A DNA stretch of 22,518 nt, taken from IMG/VR virus record IMGVR_UViG_3300006922_000205, positions 1-22,518 of that record. One strand, 5' to 3'. Under the pieces are notes generated by a model that worked only from the letters and a program-made list of their open reading frames with translations, was not told the origin of the DNA and did no database searches. Each line of letters starts with the position of its first letter. Position 1 is the first letter of the stretch. Origin of the DNA: a virus. Made by a program: the position numbers and the translations under genes. This document shows, piece by piece, positions 13,935 to 20,755 of this stretch.

Positions 13935-14583
13935 TTTTATCTCCTGTTTTTTCTAATTTCCATTGTATATTATTTTGTAACCAAGCTCTCCATTGTCTAT
14001 TGAAATCATCAGATTTAGTTTCTTTATTTGTATGATATAAAATAAACTTTTCCAACTGTAATTCTAATTCTTCTTTTGTCATATGCTTTTCAATAAGCTT
14101 ATAAGTTTTAGTATTTTTGTTTAATTCCTTTGGTATAAAATTACTAATAATAAACTGGTTATGGATATGGTTATGGTTATGGTTATGGTTGCTAGAGCTA
14201 TGCTTATCTTTTGCTATAGCTTTGCTAGTACTTTTATTATTATTTTTCAATGACTTAGCTATGCCACCTTTTTTACCTGCATCAACTCGCGCTTTATGTT
14301 TAGCATTTGATTTAATCCACTCTTCAGATAATCTTTTATTATAATATCTATTCTTTTTTATTATAAAAAATTCATTCAATATTGTCTGTAAAATATTAAT
14401 ATCTTCTTTATTTCTACATAAGCATTTTCGTGATATCCAATCTATATCATTTGGTATTGTGCAACCAGCTGTAGTCCAACATAAACTTAATAATCTATTA
14501 TATGCACCGAATTCTGCTAATGTAAGATGCATTGTTTTAAACCCCATGTCCTTAGGGAAGTAACAAAAATATGGTAAAGTCAT
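13834..14583 (-). CDS. Replication protein with DUF1376 (YdaU-like) domain
   Basis: A 249-residue protein with ribosome site AGGAG. Residues 1-85 are a DUF1376-type domain (LPYFCYFPKDMGFKTMHLTL, then GAYNRLLSLCWTTAGCTIPN) found at the N-terminus of phage replication initiators. A basic linker with GKKGGIAKSLKNNN leads to a His-Asn repeat (NHNHNHNHIHN, about 133-143) encoded by hexamer repeats in the DNA. The C-terminal region at 170-215 (LEKFILYHTNK, then DDFNRQWRAWLQNN) resembles the primosome-type DnaT/O tail with its conserved W..WL. It would open the origin and recruit the replisome, with its following gene as partner. Confidence 0.72.
   Translation of the reverse strand: MTLPYFCYFPKDMGFKTMHLTLAEFGAYNRLLSLCWTTAGCTIPNDIDWISRKCLCRNKEDINILQTILNEFFIIKKNRYYNKRLSEEWIKSNAKHKARVDAGKKGGIAKSLKNNNKSTSKAIAKDKHSSSNHNHNHNHIHNQFIISNFIPKELNKNTKTYKLIEKHMTKEELELQLEKFILYHTNKETKSDDFNRQWRAWLQNNIQWKLEKTGDKNVKHNSNTLKEISDQRRNRRGALLEQYKSGGLA
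14157..14192. repeat. GGTTAT hexamer direct repeats (possible origin iterons)
   Basis: Six adjacent hexamers on the plus strand: GGTTAT, GGATAT, GGTTAT three times, GGTTGC. They code for His-Asn on the minus strand within the replication gene. As in lambda, where origin iterons lie inside gene O, they could be origin repeats. They could equally be a slippage-made linker. Very AT-rich DNA lies on both sides. Confidence 0.5.
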
Positions 14584-14591
14584 TTTATCTC

Positions 14592-14939
14592 CTATTTGTA
14601 TTTTTTTATAATTATATTTGCATATCCATTTTTTGATTTAGGCAACCAATACATATATAATTCTTTTATTAAACTATCATCAGTAATAACTAAAGACGTT
14701 AATGCATCTTGTATTGCTTTAGCATGATTATCTAAATCTCTTTTCCTTTTATCTTTTGGGCTTAAAGCTATTTCTAACTTTATATTATAATCTATTAATT
14801 TTTCGTTATATTGTATTTGTAATGTTGCAACTGCTTTTTCACGCCATATTCTATATCTTTTAGATTTAACACGCCTTCGTCCAAGGTTTGAATACATAGC
14901 ATTAACGCTAATTGGAAATGGTAATACTAGTTTATTCAC
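14592..14939 (-). CDS. rusA: RusA-like Holliday junction resolvase
   Basis: A 115-residue protein of normal RusA length. The N-terminus PFPISVNAMYSNLGRRRVKS matches the RusA P.s.N..w pattern. The acid-rich core KRKRDLDNHAKAIQDALTSL, with D68 and D70 near the catalytic site, and TDDSLIKEL give the conserved Asp set. It starts at GTG 14939, overlapping the NinB stop, with poor ribosome site, so it is probably coupled. It cuts four-way DNA junctions formed by annealing-type recombination, which helps debranch DNA before packaging. Confidence 0.85.
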   Translation of the reverse strand: MNKLVLPFPISVNAMYSNLGRRRVKSKRYRIWREKAVATLQIQYNEKLIDYNIKLEIALSPKDKRKRDLDNHAKAIQDALTSLVITDDSLIKELYMYWLPKSKNGYANIIIKKYK

Positions 14940-15345
14940 TTTCTATATCTTTTATATTAATACCCCAGTTGTTGGCTTGCGCTATAATTAATTCACATAA
15001 TTCGCTATGTTGCTCCTTAGTCATTTTGCTCGTACTTGGATTTAATGGTATCATACCGCCATCAAGGTCTGGCATAAATTGCGTTTTGTATAAACTAGAG
15101 GCAAAAACTTGCTTCCAATTTTCTGGACTATAACGACCACCAATATCACTTATATGCCATTCATTACCATTCCAGCGTACTTGATTGCTAATTATAGTTA
15201 ATAATGCCCACATCAAGCTATTTTGATTTGTGGTGCGTTTATCACGTTTCCAAGTTATATATGTGCCAGCTGGTGCTCTTTTAGTAAGGTCAAGAGCTTT
15301 TGTTCTCTCAACCTCACTGTTAATTTGTATTGTATATTGACCCAT
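14932..15345 (-). CDS. ninB: NinB-like recombination protein
   Basis: A 137-residue protein. Residues 25-60 include GTYITWKRDKRTTNQNSLMW, the RT..QN.lmWa core of NinB (lambda Orf) proteins. Then come SNQVRWNGNEWHISDIG, PENWKQVF and a C-terminal MTKEQHSELCELIIA. Lambda Orf binds SSB and single-stranded DNA and helps annealing proteins load. Here it follows SSB by two bases and precedes RusA, in line with that role. No obvious ribosome site; likely coupled to SSB. Confidence 0.85.
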   Translation of the reverse strand: MGQYTIQINSEVERTKALDLTKRAPAGTYITWKRDKRTTNQNSLMWALLTIISNQVRWNGNEWHISDIGGRYSPENWKQVFASSLYKTQFMPDLDGGMIPLNPSTSKMTKEQHSELCELIIAQANNWGINIKDIESE

Positions 15346-15347
15346 CT

Positions 15348-15764
15348 TTAAAACGGTATTTCATCGTCTAATGGATAATCTGTTGTTATTGGCTTTTCAG
15401 GCAATGAAATTAATCCAGTACCTTTATTATTATTACCAAGCAATTTAATTTCTCCATTATATCTTTCTAATACAATTTCAGTCGTATATTTATCACCGCT
15501 ATCAGTACTATATTTTCTGGTTATTAACTTGCCTTCAATATATATTTTTGAACCCATGCCACCATAATTTTCCATTAGCTTTATTAAATTTTCATTAAAT
15601 ATGCTTATTTTATGCCAATATGTTTTTTCTTGTGTTTCACCAGATTTATTTTTCCAACGTTCATTTGTAGCTAATGAAAAACTCATGTTTTTATTACCAT
15701 TACTAAATGACCTAACTTGTGGCTCACTTCCTATATTTCCTATTAAAATTACTTTATTAACCAT
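15348..15764 (-). CDS. ssb: Single-stranded DNA-binding protein
   Basis: A 138-residue protein. I place the start at ATG 15764 (MVNKVILIGNIGSEPQVRSF), preceded by AAGGAG, not at the in-frame codons upstream. Residues 1-105 form the OB fold with the usual NKVILIGN, SFSLATNE, TYWHKISIFN and YIEGKL strands. The C-terminus is the acidic tip DDEIPF that binds partner proteins. It overlaps the exonuclease gene by eight bases. It coats single strands during replication and feeds the Erf/exonuclease pathway. Confidence 0.92.
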   Translation of the reverse strand: MVNKVILIGNIGSEPQVRSFSNGNKNMSFSLATNERWKNKSGETQEKTYWHKISIFNENLIKLMENYGGMGSKIYIEGKLITRKYSTDSGDKYTTEIVLERYNGEIKLLGNNNKGTGLISLPEKPITTDYPLDDEIPF

Positions 15765-16404
15765 TTTTATCTCCTTGTAATTGGTTAAGTTCCAACAATA
15801 ATGCTTCAACCTCACTGTTGGCACTATGTATTTCTTCAAGCATATATTTTTGATATTCTAAGTCTGGTAGAACCCTACAACGCGCTAATTGTAATCCAAC
15901 TGGAAAGCGTGGGTCATAAGATACTATGTCAACCCATTCTTTTTTAGTTACCATTAATTGATGCTGTAATTGTGTTTTATATTCAATTGCGTGTGCATTT
16001 TCTTGTAAATAGCTAACGTGTTTATGCATTGCAGATGGACATTTAATTTCTACTAATCCATTACTATCAACTAAACCATCAGGCGAACACGTTATATAAT
16101 TAAAATCAGGGTGGGTCACCATACCTACTTCTTTTATATTTATATAATCAAATTCGAAAGCGTAACAATCTCTTGCTTCAGCTTCTAGCTCTGTTCCACG
16201 TTGCATTGCAGGGCTAGTATATGTATTTTGTTCGACATGACCAGTCATGCGCTCTAATGCTAATTTAACAATCATATTCTTGCGCGATGTACTATACCCA
16301 CTTTTTGTTTTAGCTAATATATCTTTAATACGAGATGCAGTAAAATTACCGCACCTCGCTTCAAACCATTCTTGGCTACCTTGTTCTACATTATGTATTT
16401 TCAT
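15757..16404 (-). CDS. YqaJ/lambda-type recombination exonuclease
   Basis: A 215-residue 5'-3' exonuclease of the PD-(D/E)XK fold. Visible motifs: GSQEWFEARCGNFTASRI (9-26), RGTELEAEA with E73, SPDGLVDSNGLVEIKCP giving D109, E119 and K121, and QLQHQLMV with Q147. These match the YqaJ viral recombinase family. It overlaps erf by 14 bases and precedes SSB, so exonuclease, annealing protein and SSB form one recombination unit like lambda Red. Catalytic residues are complete. Confidence 0.9.
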   Translation of the reverse strand: MKIHNVEQGSQEWFEARCGNFTASRIKDILAKTKSGYSTSRKNMIVKLALERMTGHVEQNTYTSPAMQRGTELEAEARDCYAFEFDYINIKEVGMVTHPDFNYITCSPDGLVDSNGLVEIKCPSAMHKHVSYLQENAHAIEYKTQLQHQLMVTKKEWVDIVSYDPRFPVGLQLARCRVLPDLEYQKYMLEEIHSANSEVEALLLELNQLQGDKNG

Positions 16405-16987
16405 TATTATCTTCTTTTTTTAACATAGTACGTTTTGCTGTTAGATATAAACTTCGCAATGTAGATTTGCTATTGTTAGGCATTTTTGTATGTCTTATAG
16501 TATTAGCTATTGCATCTAATTCTTCTACAGTTTGTGCTTGATATATATTTTTCATTAAAGGTTCTGTATCAAAATCAGGTTCTTCTGCTTTTGCATCATG
16601 CGATTTATTTCCATCGTCATCTTCAACAGGCATATTGAGCATTGCTGATATTGCATTCCTACGGCAATAAGTGAATGTACTCATTAGCACGTGTATGTCT
16701 TTATTTTTCAATGGTGCTGGTGTTACTAATTCATAATATTCGCCAGACGTATGTGTTAATCGTGTAGTAACTTTAATCATTTGGTTGTCTGTTATTTCAC
16801 TTAATTCTTGCATAATGCTTAAATTATTATCACTTAATGGTTTATTAGCCGCATTAATAACTGAGCTAAGTGTTGCATATGTTGATTTATAATGTGGGTT
16901 TTTACCATCTTTCTTTGCGCCAGTAATAGCATTACTAGCGGCTGTAACAGCTGGTGCTATGTTTTTTGTTGATTCTGAATATTGCAT
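16391..16987 (-). CDS. erf: Erf-family single-strand annealing protein
   Basis: A 198-residue protein behind GGAG. Residues 1-130 match the ERF superfamily: SNAITGAKKDGKNPHYKSTY, then TLSSVINAANKPLSDNNLSI, MQEL, MIKVTTRLTHTSGEYYE and MSTFTYCRRNAISAMLNM. The C-terminal 60 residues are a charged, helical tail (EELDAIANTIRH). It anneals complementary single strands made by the adjacent exonuclease, acting in recombination and genome circularisation or concatemer formation. Confidence 0.9.
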   Translation of the reverse strand: MQYSESTKNIAPAVTAASNAITGAKKDGKNPHYKSTYATLSSVINAANKPLSDNNLSIMQELSEITDNQMIKVTTRLTHTSGEYYELVTPAPLKNKDIHVLMSTFTYCRRNAISAMLNMPVEDDDGNKSHDAKAEEPDFDTEPLMKNIYQAQTVEELDAIANTIRHTKMPNNSKSTLRSLYLTAKRTMLKKEDNNENT

Positions 16988-17011
16988 ATTTAATCTCCTA
17001 TTTTTATGCAG

Positions 17012-17206
17012 TTATGTAATTATTACAGGAACTAAGTCAGTTCCATGTGTTTCTGTATTATAATGTGATATATACCACTTACCATCACGACTATAATATT
17101 TATGATAATCGGCTATAAAATTATTCCAATTATCGCGTGGTATTTCTATATGATTTGTTATTTCGTTATAATTATAATAACTATTTGCTGGTTGATACTT
17201 TACCAT
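17012..17206 (-). CDS. Unknown 64-residue protein
   Basis: Starts at ATG 17206 behind AAGGGG. Rich in Tyr and Asn (YQPANSYYNYNEITNHIEIP) with the aromatic tract DYHKYYSRDGKWYISHYNTE. I do not recognise it. It is the second gene after promoter B and lies just before erf. A clear ribosome site and a snug fit between neighbours argue that it is real. Confidence 0.55.
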   Translation of the reverse strand: MVKYQPANSYYNYNEITNHIEIPRDNWNNFIADYHKYYSRDGKWYISHYNTETHGTDLVPVIIT

Positions 17207-17216
17207 TTTTATCCCC

Positions 17217-17465
17217 TTAAATTGCTATAGCTTGTGCTAAATGTTTGAAATAATGTATTACATCTTTATGATAGAAATCTATTTTTACTAACATATTTTT
17301 TATATTATTTTGTTCATTATTAGATGTATTTTTTATAGCGTCAATTAAGCAATTTAATGGAATATAATTCATTCCGCTGTTGCCATTAATTTCTAATACC
17401 TGTTCAACATCTATATTTTTTTCATTAATAAATGTATCTATCCATATATTAAATTTATTAGTCAT
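17217..17465 (-). CDS. Unknown 82-residue early protein
   Basis: First gene downstream of promoter B, with ribosome site AAGGAG. Mostly helical (FNIWIDTFINEKNIDVEQVL, then YHKDVIHYFKHLAQAIAI). I recognise no family. As first gene of the replication and recombination operon it is likely made very early and may target a host function, but this is position-based inference only. Confidence 0.6.
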   Translation of the reverse strand: MTNKFNIWIDTFINEKNIDVEQVLEINGNSGMNYIPLNCLIDAIKNTSNNEQNNIKNMLVKIDFYHKDVIHYFKHLAQAIAI

Positions 17466-17480
17466 ATTATCTCCTTTTGT

Positions 17481-17534
17481 AGCTTAATTGCTTGATAATA
17501 AAATTACAGTATCAAACTATATATATAATGTAAA
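17481..17534 (-). promoter_or_regulatory. Early promoter B with leader box
   Basis: On the minus strand: -35 TTTACA (17534-17529), 17-base spacer ending in TGA, -10 TACTGT (17511-17506), then leader box AGCAATTAAGCT (17492-17481) just before the ribosome site of the 82-residue gene. Twelve positions in the spacer and -10 region (TATAGTTTGATA) repeat promoter A (TATAGTCTGATA). It should drive the erf to replication operon. Confidence 0.6.
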
Positions 17535-17557
17535 GTAAAATAATTATCTTTTTTAGC

Positions 17558-17613
17558 TTTACATAACAGAATAAATAAATTACTATATAAATATTACATA
17601 AGGCAATTAAGCC
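17558..17613 (+). promoter_or_regulatory. Early promoter C with leader box
   Basis: On the plus strand: -35 TTTACA (17558-17563), exactly 17 bases, -10 TACTAT (17581-17586), then leader box GGCAATTAAGCC (17602-17613) upstream of TAGGAG and the zincin start. It faces away from promoter B; the two -35 regions lie in an inverted repeat (ATGTAAAG 17528-17535, CTTTACAT 17557-17564). Confidence 0.6.
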
Positions 17614-17632
17614 ATTTTATAGGAGATGTAAT

Positions 17633-18490
17633 ATGAAAGTTTCACAAGAAGCCAAGAACGTTTATGAACGTACTAATAAAATTTGGAAGGATAATGGTTT
17701 TACAATTAGATTCGGTGAACCTAATGAACCTGCTGACTTTAAAACAGCAGTACAATGTATAAAAGCATTTTGGTTAAAAGAGTTCAATCAAGAATTTCCA
17801 TATAAAATTGAAAATGCTACATATGATTACGCTATTGGTTTAACGAGAAGGAAAAGAAAAAGTAGCTGGATTGTAGAAGATTTGAGTACTCATGGTAGGC
17901 GTGACAATAAAAGTAAGGTAAAAGGTTATTACACATACAAACTTGCACCACACACTGGTTGGGCAAATATAATACATGAAACAGGACATTTAGCAGGTCT
18001 AAAATTAGGTCATCGTCATAATGCAGAACACGCTTGTATTGAATTACGATTTACCAAATTCTTTTTTAGCAAGAAGTACATTGAAAAATCACGCAAGCGA
18101 CTTGAGGCCAATCCTCCATCATATACTAACCATGTAATGGATTGCTCTGGACAAATAAAAAAACAGAAGAAGAAAAGAATAAGTTATAAACAGATGTGTA
18201 TTACCTGTGCTAAATTGAATGACTGGTTATATTTTGAAATGTATGAAGTTTTTTTTAACACGCTTATGTGGGAATTTGAAGATAAACGTATAACAAAAGC
18301 TTGTAGTAAATATAGCAATTTATATGACTCATGTTCATATGAAGATATCGCGGCTAATTATTGGTGCGAATATAAATGGAAACTTGAAAACCTGACATGG
18401 AAAGAAAGATGGGAATTATTATCTAAACACAAACTAATGACAAATGAAGATATTGATGATTATGCCAAAAATATTATGAAAGGAGTGTAA
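17633..18490 (+). CDS. Putative zincin-type metalloprotease
   Basis: A 285-residue protein behind TAGGAG. Residues 109-135 hold WANIIHETGHLAGLKLGHRH and a following EH: an HExxH zinc-protease motif (H115, E116, H119) with H127, H129, E132 and H133 as possible further ligands. The rest is rich in Lys and aromatic residues, with Cys pairs at 192-195. I recognise no named family. HExxH in an operon with an HTH protein recalls the ImmA/IrrE anti-repressors, but length and surrounding residues differ. SprT-like or host-directed proteases are alternatives. It is the first gene of the only plus-strand operon. Confidence 0.6.
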   Translation: MKVSQEAKNVYERTNKIWKDNGFTIRFGEPNEPADFKTAVQCIKAFWLKEFNQEFPYKIENATYDYAIGLTRRKRKSSWIVEDLSTHGRRDNKSKVKGYYTYKLAPHTGWANIIHETGHLAGLKLGHRHNAEHACIELRFTKFFFSKKYIEKSRKRLEANPPSYTNHVMDCSGQIKKQKKKRISYKQMCITCAKLNDWLYFEMYEVFFNTLMWEFEDKRITKACSKYSNLYDSCSYEDIAANYWCEYKWKLENLTWKERWELLSKHKLMTNEDIDDYAKNIMKGV

Positions 18491-18491
18491 A

Positions 18492-18701
18492 ATGCAACAT
18501 ACAATAAAACAAATTATAGAACAATGTGGAGGCACTACTGCTTTAAGTCAACATTGTAAAACTCAACAACAAACAATTAGAAAATGGTATGTCAATAAAG
18601 GCATACCAGAAAAGCACTGGGCTAAGATTATAAATCTGTATGGTGATGATTTAACGCCTAGCATATTACATGAATTAAATGAAAGCTTGCGTAATGATTG
18701 A
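18492..18701 (+). CDS. Cro/YdaS-like HTH regulator
   Basis: A 69-residue protein behind AAAGGAG. Residues 5-50 (IIEQCGGTTALSQHCKTQQQ, then TIRKWYVNKGIPEKHW) are a Cro/YdaS-type helix-turn-helix with the G.P..hw end typical of that family. It follows the zincin gene by one base and overlaps the next by eight. It may bind the 17481-17613 divergent promoter region or the dyads elsewhere; none of this can be tested by reading. Confidence 0.75.
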   Translation: MQHTIKQIIEQCGGTTALSQHCKTQQQTIRKWYVNKGIPEKHWAKIINLYGDDLTPSILHELNESLRND

Positions 18702-18876
18702 ACAATATAAAGATAAAAGTGGCACTGTAACTTATTATAAAAATCACCCATATTATTCACGTTATAAATATCGCAATGCAATATTAAGGCGAGATACACG
18801 CGACCAACATAAATGGTTAAAGATATTAAAAGATGATGTTAGCAAAGCAATTAGAGGCGACTATGAAGCTATCTGA
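18694..18876 (+). CDS. Unknown 60-residue basic protein
   Basis: I use ATG 18694 (MIEQYKDKSGTVTYYKNHPY), which overlaps the HTH stop; another ATG lies five codons upstream. The protein is rich in Tyr, Lys and Arg (YYSRYKYRNAILRRDTRDQH) with a helical C-terminus. No family recognised. Tight overlaps at both ends show that it is part of the operon. A role in DNA binding is possible from its charge only. Confidence 0.5.
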   Translation: MIEQYKDKSGTVTYYKNHPYYSRYKYRNAILRRDTRDQHKWLKILKDDVSKAIRGDYEAI

Positions 18877-19243
18877 CCATCCCGACTATGTTAAATTTAA
18901 ACCACTAACTAAAATGCAGTTTGGACAATTAGTTGCTGAACAAAATGGCTTATGTGCGACTTGTAAAGAGTTCTTAGTATTTAAACCAAAACACATCCGA
19001 GAAGAACACTTACACAGTCGTGCGTTAGGTGGTAAACACGAATTGCGTAATATCTCATTGACCTGCATTAAGTGTGCAATCGTTAAAGATAAAGCAGATA
19101 GCTTAGCACGTAAGAAATTACGTTCGCTATTAAAAACGACCAAGAAATCACAGAAACCTAAGCAGAAAATACAAGGTCGTACTAAAATACAATCAAGAGG
19201 GTTTAAAAATACTTACAAACCAAATATAAAGGAGATAGACTAA
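18863..19243 (+). CDS. HNH endonuclease
   Basis: A 126-residue protein with start ATG 18863 behind GAGG, overlapping the preceding gene by 14 bases. CATC at 31-34 and CIKC at 68-71 form a zinc site around the HNH core: EEHLHSRALGGKHELRNISL, with H49 and N63. The C-terminal 45 residues are a Lys/Arg-rich tail. Phage HNH proteins of this size either act in packaging next to terminase or are free-standing homing nucleases. Here it is far from terminase, inside the plus-strand cassette, so a mobile or defence-related role is as likely. Confidence 0.8.
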   Translation: MKLSDHPDYVKFKPLTKMQFGQLVAEQNGLCATCKEFLVFKPKHIREEHLHSRALGGKHELRNISLTCIKCAIVKDKADSLARKKLRSLLKTTKKSQKPKQKIQGRTKIQSRGFKNTYKPNIKEID

Positions 19244-19557
19244 TGCCTTTTATACAAACATGGAATTGGATGGACAACATAGACGAATATATGGACATCT
19301 ACTTTCTTAACCAAGAATGCGTACACGACGATGGTGAAGTCAGAAAATACAAATTTCATTTGTTTAGACGTGATGTCTACACTAACAAATTTAACTTCAT
19401 TGAGACATTAAACTGGTCGTCATACACGACATATGGTGCTGATAAGGCAACTGAGTTTTATGCTATCTGTGATAAATTAGAACTACAATATAAGCAAGCG
19501 GCTAACGTGGCCTCACGGTTGTTCGGTGTACCTCGCCAAGCTTATAATGATATGTAA
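19243..19557 (+). CDS. Unknown 104-residue protein
   Basis: Starts behind an excellent AAAGGAG, its A shared with the HNH stop (TAATG). Rich in aromatic and acidic residues (MPFIQTWNWMDNIDEYMDIY, then DDGEVRKYKFHLFRRDVY) with a helical end (FYAICDKLELQYKQAANVAS). No family recognised. Its last 56 bases overlap, tail to tail, the end of the phosphoesterase on the other strand. Last gene of the plus-strand operon. Confidence 0.6.
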   Translation: MPFIQTWNWMDNIDEYMDIYFLNQECVHDDGEVRKYKFHLFRRDVYTNKFNFIETLNWSSYTTYGADKATEFYAICDKLELQYKQAANVASRLFGVPRQAYNDM

Positions 19558-20683
19558 TCACTTTAGCACCTCTTGCTGACGTCCAACCGCCAGCGGTGGA
19601 ATATGAATCTCGTGTTGACAAGGTCGGGTGTTGCTCGACTACGGCTCCACCATCCTCCACTGTTCTTTCGTGGTGCATATGTCCAGTATGTATGTAAGCT
19701 TGTGTAGATTGCCCCCATAGCTTACGAAAACGTGGCTCACTTGCAAATAGCTTTGGCAGTTGTGCCATTCTTTTCTTATGTCCATGATGAAACCCTAATA
19801 ATATCTCACCATGTAAATAAGCGTAGTAAGGAAATTCATTGTCAATCACTTCAACTCTTTTATCATCTTTAAATACGTATTTTATATGCTTTCTTAGCCA
19901 AATGCTACCTGACATATCATGGTTGCCTTCTGCCTGAACTACAACAACCTTACCAAATTTTTTAAGCATCATATGAACCGCTTGGGTCATTATCTCAATA
20001 GTCAACCCTACAAGCTTACTATAGCGTGTATCTGCATCAAGTATGTGGCCTGACATAGGTGTGACAGCTGTAATGCCATCAAAATGCAGGAAATCACCTA
20101 GTTGGCAAAGAAAGCCTGTATGGGCTTTAGGTGAAGCTTCTATCATATCTGCTATTGCATTGAGAAACACACGCTTTGATATATTTACATCCCAATCGTC
20201 ACCTGTCTCAGCTTCCCATGCGTACATCCCCAAATGAAAATCTGTAATCGTAATTAATGATAATAAATCTTTATCTGTGTGCTCAACTTTAGGGCTTGGC
20301 TTAAATGGCTTATAATTTTTATGCGTATCCTCAATAGCTAACAACATAATCTCATGTTGTCGTTCTTTGTCACCAATAGTTTTTACCCATTGACCAGTTA
20401 ACTGTCCACTTGCATTATAATAACTAGATACACCTTTTACCTGAAAGCCATCTGGCGCAGTAGCAATCATATCGTGTTCTGGTGCGTGGCCTCTGCGTGC
20501 CGCTCTTGCTTTAACTGTACTTGATATTGTAAATATAGCTCTAACAGACAAACCAAATTTAGCGGCAGTGTCATCAACAGTATCATCAGCGGCACGCGCA
20601 GTAATTATTTCTAATTCGCGTTGGTTAATACAATATTCCTTTAAGTCTAACCAATTTACTTTACTTGAATTCGTTTTTCCCAT
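19502..20683 (-). CDS. Calcineurin-like metallophosphoesterase with HTH N-terminus
   Basis: A 393-residue protein. Residues 15-60 look like a helix-turn-helix (VDDTAAKFGLSVRAIFTISS). The catalytic domain has the full metal set: TDFHLGMYAWE (D148, H150), LGDFLHFD (D197), EGNHDMSG (N254, H255, D256), FHHGHKK (H300) and HTGHMHHE (H335, H337). Relatives in phages are often labelled DNA repair exonuclease or phosphatase. The substrate cannot be told. It lies between the lysis genes and the early cassette; its ribosome site is weak. The 3' end overlaps a plus-strand gene. Confidence 0.82.
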   Translation of the reverse strand: MGKTNSSKVNWLDLKEYCINQRELEIITARAADDTVDDTAAKFGLSVRAIFTISSTVKARAARRGHAPEHDMIATAPDGFQVKGVSSYYNASGQLTGQWVKTIGDKERQHEIMLLAIEDTHKNYKPFKPSPKVEHTDKDLLSLITITDFHLGMYAWEAETGDDWDVNISKRVFLNAIADMIEASPKAHTGFLCQLGDFLHFDGITAVTPMSGHILDADTRYSKLVGLTIEIMTQAVHMMLKKFGKVVVVQAEGNHDMSGSIWLRKHIKYVFKDDKRVEVIDNEFPYYAYLHGEILLGFHHGHKKRMAQLPKLFASEPRFRKLWGQSTQAYIHTGHMHHERTVEDGGAVVEQHPTLSTRDSYSTAGGWTSARGAKVITYHYKLGEVHRTTVRPR

Positions 20684-20702
20684 TTGCTTGTTTTAACTTT
20701 CT

Positions 20703-20749
20703 ATGCTAATAGCATGTTACAAGGTTTCTTTATCCCCTATTTCCTTGTA
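20703..20749. promoter_or_regulatory. Two inverted repeats between lysis and phosphoesterase genes
   Basis: In the 72-base gap: ATGCT AAT AGCAT (20703-20715) and TACAAGG with CCTTGTA (20718-20724, 20743-20749; 18-base loop holding CCCC). They could form a weak RNA hairpin after the endolysin gene or bind a regulator. No convincing -35/-10 pair is seen for the phosphoesterase. Confidence 0.35.
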
Positions 20750-20755
20750 GCAAAC

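Noticed and set aside
14117-14344. Plus-strand frame with a striking WLWLWLWL hydrophobic repeat that looks like a membrane protein
   Set aside because: It is the antisense reading of the GGTTAT hexamers in the replication gene; it has no ribosome site and lies wholly within a well-supported minus-strand gene.
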